Source: Rhodoferax sp.
GTDB taxonomy: Bacteria > Pseudomonadota > Gammaproteobacteria > Burkholderiales > Burkholderiaceae_C
Reading direction: 5' to 3'
Length of the DNA stretch: 50,313 bases
Assembly (NCBI GenBank): GCA_016790475.1
Contig: JAEUOX010000088.1
Location: forward strand, 1 to 50,313
The notes under the pieces are model-generated. The model searched no databases. It was not told the DNA's origin and saw nothing but the letters and a program-made list of their open reading frames with translations. This document shows positions 7,786-16,078 of the stretch, piece after piece. Positions within the stretch are counted from its first letter, which is position 1, and every line of letters starts with the position of its first letter. Made by a program: the position numbers and the translations under genes.

Positions 7786-9030
7786 ATGAATCAAGCCTCC
7801 AGCCCGACTTTCCCTGTAACCGATGATGTCCGTCATGCGCTGGCGGTCAGCCTGCGCGGCTGCCAGGAACTGCTGCCCCAGGAAGATTGGGTGCGCAAGC
7901 TGGCCCGCTCGGCCGCCACCGGCGTGCCGCTGCGCATCAAGCTGGGGCTGGATCCGACGGCGCCCGACATCCATATCGGCCACACCGTGGTGCTGAACAA
8001 GATGCGCCAGCTGCAGGACCTGGGCCACACGGTGATCTTCCTGATCGGCGACTTCACCAGCATGATCGGGGACCCGTCCGGCCGCAACACCACCCGTCCA
8101 CCGCTGACGCGCGAGCAGATCGAGGCGAATGCACAGACCTACTACCAGCAGGCCTCGATGGTGCTGGACCCGGCCCGCACCGAGATCCGCTACAACAGTG
8201 AATGGAGCGACCCGCTGGGCGCACGCGGCATGATCGAGCTGGCCGCGCGCTACAACGTGGCCCGCATGATGGAGCGCGACGACTTCGCCAAGCGCTTCCG
8301 CGCCGGCCTGTCGATCAGCGTGCATGAATTCCTGTACCCGCTGATGCAGGGCTACGACAGCGTGGCCCTGAAGTCCGACCTGGAGCTCGGCGGCACGGAC
8401 CAGAAGTTCAACCTGCTGGTGGGCCGCCACCTGCAGGCGGAGTACGGCCAGGAGCCGCAGTGCATCCTGACGATGCCGCTGCTCGAGGGGCTCGACGGCG
8501 TGGACAAGATGTCCAAGAGCAAGAACAACTACATCGGCATCTCGGAGGATGCCAACACCATGTTCGCCAAGGTGCTGAGCATCTCCGACACGCTGATGTG
8601 GCGCTGGTACACCTTGCTGAGCTTCCGCTCCGAGGCCGATATCGCCGCGCTGCAGGCCGAGGTCGCGGCCGGGCGCAACCCGAAGGACGCCAAGGTCGCG
8701 CTGGCACGCGAGATCACGGCCCGATTCCACTCCGCTGCGGCGGCCGACCGCGCCGAGGCGGATTTCAACCAGCGCGCCCAGGGTGGCGTGCCGGACGAGG
8801 TGCCCGAGCTGCAGCTGCCGCTGGGCGAGGGCGGCGCAGCGGTCGGCATCGCCGCGCTGCTGCGCCAGGCCGGGCTCACGGCCTCCGGCGGCGAGGGCAA
8901 CCGGCTGATCGACGGTGGCGGCGTACGGGTCGACTCGACCGTGGTCAGCGACAAGGGCCTGAAGCTCGGCGCAGGCACCTATGTGCTGCAGGTCGGCAAG
9001 CGCAAGTTCGTGCGGGTGACGCTCGCCTGA
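7786..9030 (+). CDS. tyrS: tyrosyl-tRNA synthetase
   Basis: 414 residues from the ATG at 7786 (MNQASSPTF). It is a class I synthetase with HIGH-type HIGHTVVLNKM (DIHIGH), the KMSKS loop as DKMSKSKNNY, and GGTDQKFNLL in the tyrosine/ATP site. The C-terminal S4 RNA-binding domain carries NRLIDGGGVRVD and KLGAGTYVLQVGKRKF. The enzyme charges tRNA-Tyr in the cytoplasm. An in-frame GTG 27 bp upstream is less likely. It converges with the sensor kinase gene (7 bp gap). Confidence 0.97.
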   Translation: MNQASSPTFPVTDDVRHALAVSLRGCQELLPQEDWVRKLARSAATGVPLRIKLGLDPTAPDIHIGHTVVLNKMRQLQDLGHTVIFLIGDFTSMIGDPSGRNTTRPPLTREQIEANAQTYYQQASMVLDPARTEIRYNSEWSDPLGARGMIELAARYNVARMMERDDFAKRFRAGLSISVHEFLYPLMQGYDSVALKSDLELGGTDQKFNLLVGRHLQAEYGQEPQCILTMPLLEGLDGVDKMSKSKNNYIGISEDANTMFAKVLSISDTLMWRWYTLLSFRSEADIAALQAEVAAGRNPKDAKVALAREITARFHSAAAADRAEADFNQRAQGGVPDEVPELQLPLGEGGAAVGIAALLRQAGLTASGGEGNRLIDGGGVRVDSTVVSDKGLKLGAGTYVLQVGKRKFVRVTLA

Positions 9031-9037
9031 AAAGCGC

Positions 9038-10504
9038 TCAATGCGGCGCGGCCAAGGGTAGGCTGAGCCGGAATTCTGCGCCGTGCGGCAGCTGGTTGAA
9101 GGCCGTCAGCGTGCCGCCCATGTCCTGGGCCATCGATTCGCTGAGCGTCAGGCCCAGGCCCAGCCCGCCCTCGCGCGTCGTGAAGAAGGGCTCGAAGACC
9201 CGGGGCAGCACCTCCATCGACATGCCCGGGCCGGTGTCGCGCACCAGGAAATGGCCGTGCTGTTCCGTCTTGGACAGCTGCACGGTCAACCTGCGGTCGT
9301 TGATCTGCACCTGGTCGAGCGCCTGCATCGCGTTGAGCAGCAGGTTGTGCATGATCTGCTCCAACGCCGCCGGATCGGCCTGCACGCTGATGGGCTCATC
9401 CCCATGCTGCAGATCGGTGGCAATGCCATGCAGGCGCAGCTCCGGCTCCAGCACATGCAGGGCGCGGCGCGCCAGCGTGGGCAGATCGACCTCCTCGATG
9501 CGCAGGCGCTTGTCCGGCTGGCTGACGGCAAAGCGCAGCCGGTTCATTACATCGGCAACCCTCTGCGCATGCACCTCGGCCGCATGCACCGCCAGCTGGG
9601 CGGCGAAGAGATCCGGCGGATCCTCCTTGAGCAGGCTGGCGGCGATGCGGGTGTTGGTCATCAGCTCGGTCACCGGCTGGTTCAGGTCGTTCGCCATGCC
9701 GGCGGCCAGCTCGCCCAGCGTGTTCAGCCGCGCGACCTGGCCGATGCGCAGCAACTCGTGCGCGCGCTGGCCGTCGGTGCGCTGGCGCAGCAGGGCGCGC
9801 GCAGCCAGCAGCAGCAGCGCCACCAGCAGGGACCAGCTCGCCATCTGGCTCCAGGGCAAGGCGCTCCAGCCGACATGGCGCTGCGCGACGATGTCGAAGG
9901 GCTGGCTGGCGCTGGTGAGCTGCTGCACGAAGCTGAACTCCCAGCCACGCGCCGGCTCCGCCGGCAGGTCCCCAGGCTGCAGCACGAAGGCCTTGCCGGC
10001 ATGTTCCAGCGTCAGCCGCACCGGGCTGGTGTCGGCCGACATCGGCCATTCGCTCCAGGGCACCATGCCGCGGATGTCGATCTGCACCGCGTGGCTGTGC
10101 GCTTCACCGGCCATCACCAGCTGGTAGCGGCCCTGCGGAATCGCGGGTTCCGTCAGCACCGGGCGCCGGAGCCGGCGGGACTCGGCCTCGGCGGCGGCCA
10201 GTGCCGGCTGGGGCCAGACGTCGGACGGGCCGCGCTGCTGCACGGCGATGATCTGCGGATAGACCGATTGCAGCCGTTGCTCCGGCCGGGTCGGGTCGGA
10301 GCCGTTGCGCAGCAGGGCCAGCGTCGACAGCAGTGCATCCTGCTGCGCTGTGCGCTGATTGAGCAGCCGGTAGGCGGTGCGGACATTGGACTCGAAGCCG
10401 GCCTCCAGCTGGCGCAGCGTGCGCTGCCCGAGCAGCACGCTGCCGACCGCGGCCAGCAGCAGCCAGCCGGCGAGCCAGGGCAGGTGACGGTGAAAGCGGT
10501 TCAT
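9038..10504 (-). CDS. membrane sensor histidine kinase-like protein lacking the phospho-accepting His
   Basis: 488 residues. TM1 is at about 10-28, a periplasmic sensor region spans about 30-215, TM2 is at about 222-240, then HisKA-like and HATPase_c domains. The ATPase boxes look intact: NLLLNAMQA (N box), DTGPGM (G1), PFFTT (F box) and GLGLGLTLS (G2). The H box reads [15 protein letters not shown], whereas relatives have AHELNQP or AHDLNQP. The His position is Asn272 (codon at 9689-9691; C-to-A in the first base would turn CAC into AAC). Autophosphorylation in the usual way should be impossible. No response regulator gene is adjacent. It is divergent from dtd (60 bp). It could be a regulatory pseudokinase or a recently inactivated gene. 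Confidence 0.88.
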   Translation of the reverse strand: MNRFHRHLPWLAGWLLLAAVGSVLLGQRTLRQLEAGFESNVRTAYRLLNQRTAQQDALLSTLALLRNGSDPTRPEQRLQSVYPQIIAVQQRGPSDVWPQPALAAAEAESRRLRRPVLTEPAIPQGRYQLVMAGEAHSHAVQIDIRGMVPWSEWPMSADTSPVRLTLEHAGKAFVLQPGDLPAEPARGWEFSFVQQLTSASQPFDIVAQRHVGWSALPWSQMASWSLLVALLLLAARALLRQRTDGQRAHELLRIGQVARLNTLGELAAGMANDLNQPVTELMTNTRIAASLLKEDPPDLFAAQLAVHAAEVHAQRVADVMNRLRFAVSQPDKRLRIEEVDLPTLARRALHVLEPELRLHGIATDLQHGDEPISVQADPAALEQIMHNLLLNAMQALDQVQINDRRLTVQLSKTEQHGHFLVRDTGPGMSMEVLPRVFEPFFTTREGGLGLGLTLSESMAQDMGGTLTAFNQLPHGAEFRLSLPLAAPH

Positions 10505-10564
10505 GCAGGCATTTTTGCATGGCGGCCTGCGTCACAATGCCGGCGTCCCAACAGGAGGTGGTGT

Positions 10565-11014
10565 GTGAAGGCAGTTCTGCAGCGTGTCAGCGAGGCCAGC
10601 GTGACGGTCGAGGGGGAGATCATCGGAGAGATCGGTCCCGGGCTGCTGGTGCTGCTGTGCGCAGAGCGCGGCGATACCGACGCCCATGCCGATCGCATGC
10701 TGGCCAAGATCCTGAAGCTGCGCATCTTTGGCGACGACGCCGGCAAGATGAACCGCAGCCTGCAGGATGTGCAGGGCGGGCTGCTGGTCGTGAGCCAGTT
10801 CACGCTGGCGGCCGACGTCTCGGGGGGCAACCGGCCCGGCTTCAGCTCGGCCGCGGTACCGGCCGAGGGGCGGCGACTGTACGACTACTTTGTCGCGCAG
10901 GCCCGCGCGGCCCACCCGGTGGTGCAGACCGGGCGCTTTGCGACCGACATGCGGGTGGCGCTGGTCAATGACGGGCCGGTGACGATCCCGCTGCACCTCC
11001 CGCCGACGGCCTGA
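10565..11014 (+). CDS. dtd: D-aminoacyl-tRNA deacylase
   Basis: 149 residues. The start is GTG at 10565 ([14 protein letters not shown]), with a near-perfect AGGAGGTG 4 nt upstream. The active-site motif SQFTLAAD and the cross-subunit GP motif in NDGPVTIPL, both diagnostic of DTD, are present, as is the dimer-forming PGFSSAA segment. The enzyme hydrolyses D-Tyr-tRNA, other D-aminoacyl-tRNAs and Gly-tRNA-Ala, protecting translation. The weak GTG start is compensated by the strong ribosome binding site. Confidence 0.95.
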   Translation: MKAVLQRVSEASVTVEGEIIGEIGPGLLVLLCAERGDTDAHADRMLAKILKLRIFGDDAGKMNRSLQDVQGGLLVVSQFTLAADVSGGNRPGFSSAAVPAEGRRLYDYFVAQARAAHPVVQTGRFATDMRVALVNDGPVTIPLHLPPTA

Positions 11015-11024
11015 GCCCCCCGCG

Positions 11025-11483
11025 TCAGCGCTGGTACGGGTCGTCGATGCCCAGGCCGGCCAGGATCGCGGTCTCGCGCGCTTCCATGGCCTGCGCATCC
11101 GCGTCGCTGGTCTCGTGGTCCCAGCCCTGCGCATGCAGCGTGCCGTGCACCAGCAGGTGGGCGTAGTGCGCCGCGAGGCTGCGGCCGGCCTCCCGCGCTT
11201 CCTTCGCGACGACCGGCGCGCACAGCACCAGGTCGGCGGCCAGCGGGGACTGGTCGTCGTAGGCGAAGGTCAGCACGTTGGTGGCGTAGTCCTTGTGGCG
11301 GTAGTCGCGGTTCAGTGCGCGGCCTTCGTCGCCGTCGACGACCCGCACCGTGATGGCTGCGTCCTCGGCCAGCGCATGGCGGATCCAGCGGCGCACTGCG
11401 TGCCGGGGCAGCGCGGCCCGGTGCGCCGCCGCATCCTCGGTGAGGGCGAACTGCAGCGACAGCGTCAGCGCGGGCAGCGTCAT
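11025..11483 (-). CDS. ybeY: endoribonuclease / rRNA maturation factor YbeY
   Basis: 152 residues. The zinc-binding signature H-x3-H-x5-H is present as [11 protein letters not shown] near the C-terminus, and NVLTFAYDD is the usual upstream motif. YbeY acts in 16S rRNA 3' end maturation and ribosome quality control. Its ATG overlaps the stop of the PhoH-family gene by 4 bp (11480-11483), the familiar ybeZ-ybeY pairing, so translation is probably coupled. Confidence 0.95.
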   Translation of the reverse strand: MTLPALTLSLQFALTEDAAAHRAALPRHAVRRWIRHALAEDAAITVRVVDGDEGRALNRDYRHKDYATNVLTFAYDDQSPLAADLVLCAPVVAKEAREAGRSLAAHYAHLLVHGTLHAQGWDHETSDADAQAMEARETAILAGLGIDDPYQR

Positions 11484-12478
11484 GGCAGCAGGGTGCGGCG
11501 TGTGGCCCGGCGCGCCGGTGCCGCCACGGTGTCGTCGTCGGGTGCCGTCCGCCGGCTGGACTGCTGCGCATAGGCGTCGACGATGCGGGCCACCAGCGGA
11601 TGCCGCACCACGTCGGCGCTGGTCAGCCGGCAGATCGCGATGCCCTGCACGCGGCGCAGCACCCGTTCGGCGTCGACCAGCCCGCTGAGCTGGTTCTTCG
11701 GCAGGTCGATCTGGCTGACGTCGCCGGTCACCACCGCCTTGGCGCCGAAACCGATGCGGGTCAGGAACATCTTCATCTGCTCCGGCGTGGTGTTCTGCGC
11801 CTCATCCAGGATCACGAAGGCATTGTTCAGCGTGCGCCCGCGCATGAAGGCCAGCGGCGCGATCTCGATGGCCTGGCGCTCGAAGGCCTTCTGCACCTGG
11901 TCGAAGCCCATCAGGTCGTAGAGCGCGTCGTACAGCGGGCGCAGATACGGGTCGATCTTCTGGCTCAGGTCCCCGGGCAGGAAGCCGAGCCGCTCGCCGG
12001 CCTCGACGGCCGGGCGGGTCAGCACGATGCGCTGCACCGCGCTGCGCTGCAGCGCGTCCACGGCGCAGGCCACCGCCAGATAGGTCTTGCCGGTACCGGC
12101 CGGGCCGATGCCGAAGGTGATGTCATGGCCGGTGATCGCCGCCAGGTAGGTGGCCTGGTTGGGCGTGCGGGCACGCAGGTCGCCGCGGCGGGTCTGCAGC
12201 ACGGGGGCGTCGGCCTCGTCCATGTCCAGGTCGCCGGCCAGCATCAGCTGCACGGTGGCGGCGTCGATCGGGCGTTCGGCGATCTCGTACAGCGCCTGCA
12301 GCATCTCCATGCCGCGGCGGGCCTGCTGTTTCGGACCGTCGACCTTGAACTGCTCGTGCCGGTGCGCGATCGAGACCTGCAGCGCCGCCTCGATCGTGCG
12401 CAGGTGCTCGTCCATCGGGCCGCACAGGTGCGTCAGGCGCTTGTTGTCGTGGGGGGTGAACAGGTGGCGGAGGATCAA
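11480..12478 (-). CDS. ybeZ: PhoH family P-loop ATPase (YbeZ)
   Basis: 332 residues. Walker A is [11 protein letters not shown] (about residue 130), Walker B is [11 protein letters not shown], and [10 protein letters not shown] is the characteristic downstream block of PhoH-type proteins. The family is an RNA-associated ATPase that partners YbeY, whose gene directly follows with a 4-bp overlap. The N-terminus [11 protein letters not shown] is plausible; no strong ribosome binding site decides between this ATG and nearby ones. It sits just downstream of the brnTA pair, with its start 13 bp from the brnA stop. Confidence 0.92.
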   Translation of the reverse strand: MILRHLFTPHDNKRLTHLCGPMDEHLRTIEAALQVSIAHRHEQFKVDGPKQQARRGMEMLQALYEIAERPIDAATVQLMLAGDLDMDEADAPVLQTRRGDLRARTPNQATYLAAITGHDITFGIGPAGTGKTYLAVACAVDALQRSAVQRIVLTRPAVEAGERLGFLPGDLSQKIDPYLRPLYDALYDLMGFDQVQKAFERQAIEIAPLAFMRGRTLNNAFVILDEAQNTTPEQMKMFLTRIGFGAKAVVTGDVSQIDLPKNQLSGLVDAERVLRRVQGIAICRLTSADVVRHPLVARIVDAYAQQSSRRTAPDDDTVAAPARRATRRTLLP

Positions 12479-12491
12479 GCTGATGGCCCCG

Positions 12492-12749
12492 TCAGTGACC
12501 AGGGACAGGGGTCGAATGACCCGTCCCGGCCCGCGTCTCCAGGCGCTCCGCGAGCCACATCTTGATGACGGATTGGCGAGTCACGCCCAGCCTGTTCGCC
12601 TCTCGGTCCAGCGACTCGATCATCCACGCAGGGAAGTCCACGTTGACTCTGCGCTGCGCATGCATCGGACGCCGGGCCATCGAGATATCCAAGGCGGCGC
12701 TGATGTCGCCACCGGCCTCGAACTGCTTGTCGAATGTGCTAGCTTTCAT
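12492..12749 (-). CDS. brnA: BrnA-like antitoxin (ribbon-helix-helix)
   Basis: 85 residues. The C-terminal half is a ribbon-helix-helix DNA-binding domain: RRVNVDFPAWMIESLDREA, then LGVTRQSVIKMWLAERLE. The N-terminus (MKASTFDKQFEAGGDISAAL) is the toxin-binding type seen in BrnA/CopG antitoxins. The ATG at 12749 overlaps the end of the toxin gene by 11 bp, the toxin-first order typical of brnTA. It should neutralise the toxin and, with it, repress the operon. Confidence 0.88.
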   Translation of the reverse strand: MKASTFDKQFEAGGDISAALDISMARRPMHAQRRVNVDFPAWMIESLDREANRLGVTRQSVIKMWLAERLETRAGTGHSTPVPGH

Positions 12750-13002
12750 ACCAAAGGACCTCCTCGGCCCGCGCTCGGCGGACAGATATCAATCGGATGC
12801 ACCCCCCACGGTAGGTGATGACTGCAGACCAGTGCTTGCCTAGAAGGCGTGCCACTACCAGGAAGCGCGGTTCGTCTTGCGTGCGCGCGGGAATCTCGAT
12901 CAGATCCGGATCGTTCCACAGACCCTGTGCATCGTCAAAGCTGATCCCGTGCTTGGCAAGATTGGCGCGGCTCTTTCGGAGGTCGAATTCGAACACCGGC
13001 AT
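12739..13002 (-). CDS. brnT: BrnT-like toxin (type II toxin-antitoxin, RelE-fold ribonuclease)
   Basis: 87 residues from the ATG at 13002 (MPVFEFDLRKSRANLAKHGISF), the canonical BrnT N-terminus. The C-terminal IRLISVRRARAEEVLWYES is also standard. The family is a RelE-like mRNA endonuclease that halts translation; the fold and activity are inferred from the family. The preceding 13 bp (13005-13017) are an AT-rich palindrome that includes a perfect TATAAT on this strand. If that is the -10, the message would have almost no leader. A frame-consistent start at 13026 would lie upstream of the -10 and is less likely. Confidence 0.9.
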   Translation of the reverse strand: MPVFEFDLRKSRANLAKHGISFDDAQGLWNDPDLIEIPARTQDEPRFLVVARLLGKHWSAVITYRGGCIRLISVRRARAEEVLWYES

Positions 13003-13004
13003 GG

Positions 13005-13017
13005 TATAAAAATTATA
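13005..13017 (-). promoter_or_regulatory. brnTA promoter -10 and palindromic operator candidate
   Basis: TATAA-AAA-TTATA is a perfect 5-3-5 inverted repeat directly before the brnT start. It contains TATAAT (13012-13017, minus strand). BrnA-type antitoxins autorepress by binding palindromes over their own promoter, so this is the natural operator candidate. No good -35 is visible. Confidence 0.45.
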
Positions 13018-13126
13018 TTGACTCAACGCCTGCGTGCGTACCGATGGATTGCGGTGACAGGTTCAGGGATCCGGATAATGAGAAATGGTGCCGCCTGCTT
13101 CGGGGGGCCGCTGAAAGGCTAGACCC

Positions 13127-13702
13127 ATGATCGGCAAACTCACAGGCACGCTCGGCGACAAGAATCCACCGCAGGTACTGGTCGAATGCAACGGCGTGGG
13201 CTACGAGGTGCAGGTGCCGATGAGCACCTTCTACAACCTGCCGGCGCGTGGCGCCGCGGTGTCGCTGCTGACGCATCTCGTCGTCCGCGAGGACGCCCAT
13301 ATCCTGTACGGCTTCGAGACGCCGGGCGAGCGGGAGGCCTTCCGGGCCCTGATCCGGATCACTGGCGTGGGGCCGCGCACCGCGCTGGCGGTGCTTTCCG
13401 GCATGAGCGTGTCCGATCTGGCACAGGCGGTCAGCTTGCAGGAGGCGGCGCGGCTGGTGCGGGTGCCTGGCATCGGCAAGAAGACGGCCGAGCGGCTGCT
13501 GCTGGAGCTCAAGGGCAAACTCGGCCCCGACCTGGGGGCACCGGCCGGTGCCGCGGCCGGCGGGCAGTCCGACATCCTGCAGGCGCTGATGGCGCTGGGC
13601 TACAGCGACAAGGAGGCGGCGGCGTCGCTGAAGGCACTGCCGGCCGGCGTCGGTGTGGCGGAAGGCATCAAGCTGGCGCTCAAGGCGCTGTCGCGCGGCT
13701 GA
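13127..13702 (+). CDS. ruvA: Holliday junction branch migration protein RuvA
   Basis: 191 residues. Domain I is the OB-fold start [20 protein letters not shown]. Domain II has two helix-hairpin-helix motifs, [16 protein letters not shown] and [18 protein letters not shown]. Domain III is the C-terminal RuvB-binding segment, [19 protein letters not shown]. RuvA tetramers hold the four-way junction open for RuvB. Its partner ruvB lies 1.3 kb away on the same strand, separated by an inverted carbonic anhydrase gene. Confidence 0.97.
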   Translation: MIGKLTGTLGDKNPPQVLVECNGVGYEVQVPMSTFYNLPARGAAVSLLTHLVVREDAHILYGFETPGEREAFRALIRITGVGPRTALAVLSGMSVSDLAQAVSLQEAARLVRVPGIGKKTAERLLLELKGKLGPDLGAPAGAAAGGQSDILQALMALGYSDKEAAASLKALPAGVGVAEGIKLALKALSRG

Positions 13703-13723
13703 GGCCCGCGCCGGCGTACCGGC

Positions 13724-14902
13724 CTACTGCGCGTCGCGCACCGCCCGGCCGTTGACCGGTTGCACCGGCCGGGCATTGTTCGGGAACAGCTGTGCGAACA
13801 GCCGCAGCTGCTCGCGGCTGAGCGCCACCGGCTGCTTGAGCACCATCCACAACACGCCCTCGGTGCAGGGTGGCGTCGTCAGCGAGCCGATGAACTGGTA
13901 GTAGCGCTGGTCCCGCGGCAGTAGCTCGTTGAGGTTCAGCAGGCCGGCCGGCATGCGGACGCGGTCGTTGGTGTCCAGCGGCATGTAGGTCCAGACCTTG
14001 TTGATCAGCGGATTGGCCTCGCCCGGGTCCAGCAGCACCGCCACGACCGCCAGCTGCCCCTCGGCATTGCGGTGCACCAGGTGCGCCACCATCGAGAAGC
14101 TGCGGTAGTTGACCCGCTCCTCGCTCGGGTGGTGGAAGTGGAACTGCAGCAGCCGGTAGTTCGTGCCGCGCACCGTGATGCTGTTGTCGCCGGCCACGTC
14201 CACCTGGATCGTGTGCCCGTTGTTCACGACGGTGGCGCTGCTGGGCTGGTAATCGAACTGGATCGGCTCGGCCGGGCCGCGCAGCGTCGCGCTTTCCTCG
14301 ATGTTGATTGGGGACTGGCGCTTGCCGATCGCGCAGACGTTGAAGTCGGGCTTGAGCTTGCCCCAGTTCTGCGGGCCGCCCTCGCCCTCGTAGCTCCAGT
14401 GGACCTCGCCGCCGTGTTCGCCACCGGCTGTGGGTGCCCCGTGGCCGACGGTTGCGGCGGCCCGGGCACGCTGGGCCTGCAGCCGCGCGGCGACCGGGTT
14501 CGGGATGGCGCCGGGCGCCGCGGCGACCATCGGAGCCGGCTCATGGGCCGTGCTGCCCTTGACGGCCGCAGCAGCCGGGCGGGTGATGCCGGTGGTCGCA
14601 GCCACGCGCTTGTCCTTGCCGTCGACCGTCAGCGTGATCTGCTTGTTCGGGTCGATGCCGGCCTCGACCGCCTCGCGCACCTGCTGGCCGATCGCCTTGG
14701 CGGCGGGGTTGGTGCTGGCCGCCGGCTTGGCCGCCGCGCCGCTGGTGCCGGCGGCCGGCTTGGCGGCTGCCTTGGGCTCGGCATGCCCGTGGTCCTGGGC
14801 CCGGAGGGCGGCTGACAGCAGCAGGCCGATGGCCAGGCCGGCGCAGGCCCGGGCGGGCCAGCGCTTGACTGGCATCAAAGTGGGGAGTCTCATGGCTGGC
14901 AT
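13724..14902 (-). CDS. alpha-class carbonic anhydrase with a long Ala-rich N-terminal extension
   Basis: 392 residues from 14902; an ATG at 14893 (MRLPTLMPV) is equally possible. A Sec signal peptide (hydrophobic AGLAIGLLLSAALRA) indicates a periplasmic enzyme. The catalytic domain fills the last ~220 residues. It starts near HWSYEGEGGPQNWG and QSPINIEES, with the three zinc His in LQFHFHHPSE and AHLVHRN, the proton-shuttle region NNGHTIQV and the substrate-site LTTPPCTEGV. It interconverts CO2 and bicarbonate. Between signal and domain lie ~145 residues rich in Ala, Pro and Lys, with one ordered-looking piece (QQVREAVEAGIDPNKQITLTVDG). It sits between ruvA and ruvB in the opposite direction. 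Confidence 0.92.
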   Translation of the reverse strand: MPAMRLPTLMPVKRWPARACAGLAIGLLLSAALRAQDHGHAEPKAAAKPAAGTSGAAAKPAASTNPAAKAIGQQVREAVEAGIDPNKQITLTVDGKDKRVAATTGITRPAAAAVKGSTAHEPAPMVAAAPGAIPNPVAARLQAQRARAAATVGHGAPTAGGEHGGEVHWSYEGEGGPQNWGKLKPDFNVCAIGKRQSPINIEESATLRGPAEPIQFDYQPSSATVVNNGHTIQVDVAGDNSITVRGTNYRLLQFHFHHPSEERVNYRSFSMVAHLVHRNAEGQLAVVAVLLDPGEANPLINKVWTYMPLDTNDRVRMPAGLLNLNELLPRDQRYYQFIGSLTTPPCTEGVLWMVLKQPVALSREQLRLFAQLFPNNARPVQPVNGRAVRDAQ

Positions 14903-15006
14903 GATCGTTGTATCGGCAAGGGGCCAGGCATTCTTGAGCGGTACCGCAGACGCGGGCGGCTATAGTCGGTGTCCGACCCGCAACGCCATGATCCGGCCAC
15001 CGCCCC

Positions 15007-16065
15007 GTGAGTATCCAGACCGATGATTTTGCGCCACCGCCGGCCGCCCGCGTCGTGTCGGCGGCCAGCACCTCGCCCAATGAGGAGGCGGTGGAGCGGG
15101 CCCTGCGGCCGCGCCTGCTGGAAGAGTACGTCGGCCAGCCCAAGATCCGCGAGCAGCTCGAGATCTTCATCGGCGCCGCGCGCCAACGCGACGAGGCGCT
15201 CGACCACGTGTTGCTGTTCGGCCCGCCGGGCCTCGGCAAGACGACGCTGTCGCACATCATCGCGCAGGAACTCGGCGTGAACCTGCGCCAGACCAGCGGC
15301 CCGGTGCTGGAGAAGCCGAAGGACCTGGCCGCGCTGCTGACCAACCTGGACAAGAACGACGTCCTGTTCATCGACGAGATCCACCGCCTGTCGCCGGTCG
15401 TCGAGGAAATCCTCTATCCCGCGCTGGAAGACTACAAGATCGACATCATGATCGGCGAGGGCCCGGCGGCGCGTTCGATCAAGCTGGATCTGCAGCCCTT
15501 CACGTTGGTGGGCGCCACCACCCGCGCCGGCATGCTGACGAATCCGCTGCGCGACCGCTTCGGCATCGTCGCGCGGCTGGAGTTCTACACCGCCGAGGAG
15601 CTGGCCCGCATCGTGCGGCGCAGCGCCGGGCTGCTGAAGGTGCCGATGGATGATGCCGGCGGGGTGGAGATCGCGCGTCGCTCCCGCGGCACCCCGCGCA
15701 TCGCCAACCGGCTGCTGCGCCGGGTGCGCGACTATGCCGAGGTCAAGGGCAGCGGCACGATCTCGCTGGACATCGCGAACCGGGCGCTGTCGATGCTGGA
15801 CGTCGATCCGCAGGGTTTCGACGTGATGGACCGCAAGCTGCTGGAGGCCGTGGTGCACCGCTTCGACGGCGGGCCCGTCGGGCTGGACAACATCGCCGCC
15901 AGCATCGGCGAGGAGCGCGAGACGATCGAGGACGTGATCGAACCCTATCTGATCCAGCAGGGCTACCTGCAGCGCACGCCGCGCGGGCGCATTGCCACGC
16001 TGGCCGCCTACCGCCACCTGGGTGTGGCGCCACCGCAGAACAACCCGGACATGTTCGGCGCCTGA
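15007..16065 (+). CDS. ruvB: Holliday junction branch migration ATPase RuvB
   Basis: 352 residues, GTG start at 15007 ([12 protein letters not shown]). Walker A is [11 protein letters not shown], Walker B is [10 protein letters not shown], sensor 1 is [10 protein letters not shown], and the RuvB C-terminal winged-helix domain ([22 protein letters not shown]) is present. The hexameric motor drives RuvA-bound junctions. It begins 105 bp after the start of the divergent carbonic anhydrase gene and is followed after 13 bp by the exporter adaptor gene. Confidence 0.97.
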   Translation: MSIQTDDFAPPPAARVVSAASTSPNEEAVERALRPRLLEEYVGQPKIREQLEIFIGAARQRDEALDHVLLFGPPGLGKTTLSHIIAQELGVNLRQTSGPVLEKPKDLAALLTNLDKNDVLFIDEIHRLSPVVEEILYPALEDYKIDIMIGEGPAARSIKLDLQPFTLVGATTRAGMLTNPLRDRFGIVARLEFYTAEELARIVRRSAGLLKVPMDDAGGVEIARRSRGTPRIANRLLRRVRDYAEVKGSGTISLDIANRALSMLDVDPQGFDVMDRKLLEAVVHRFDGGPVGLDNIAASIGEERETIEDVIEPYLIQQGYLQRTPRGRIATLAAYRHLGVAPPQNNPDMFGA

Positions 16066-16078
16066 GCGCCGCTCCACG

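Noticed and set aside
9083-10564. Long + strand open frame upstream of and in frame with dtd
   Set aside because: It is the antisense of the sensor kinase gene. The dtd start is fixed by a strong ribosome binding site and family N-terminus at 10565.
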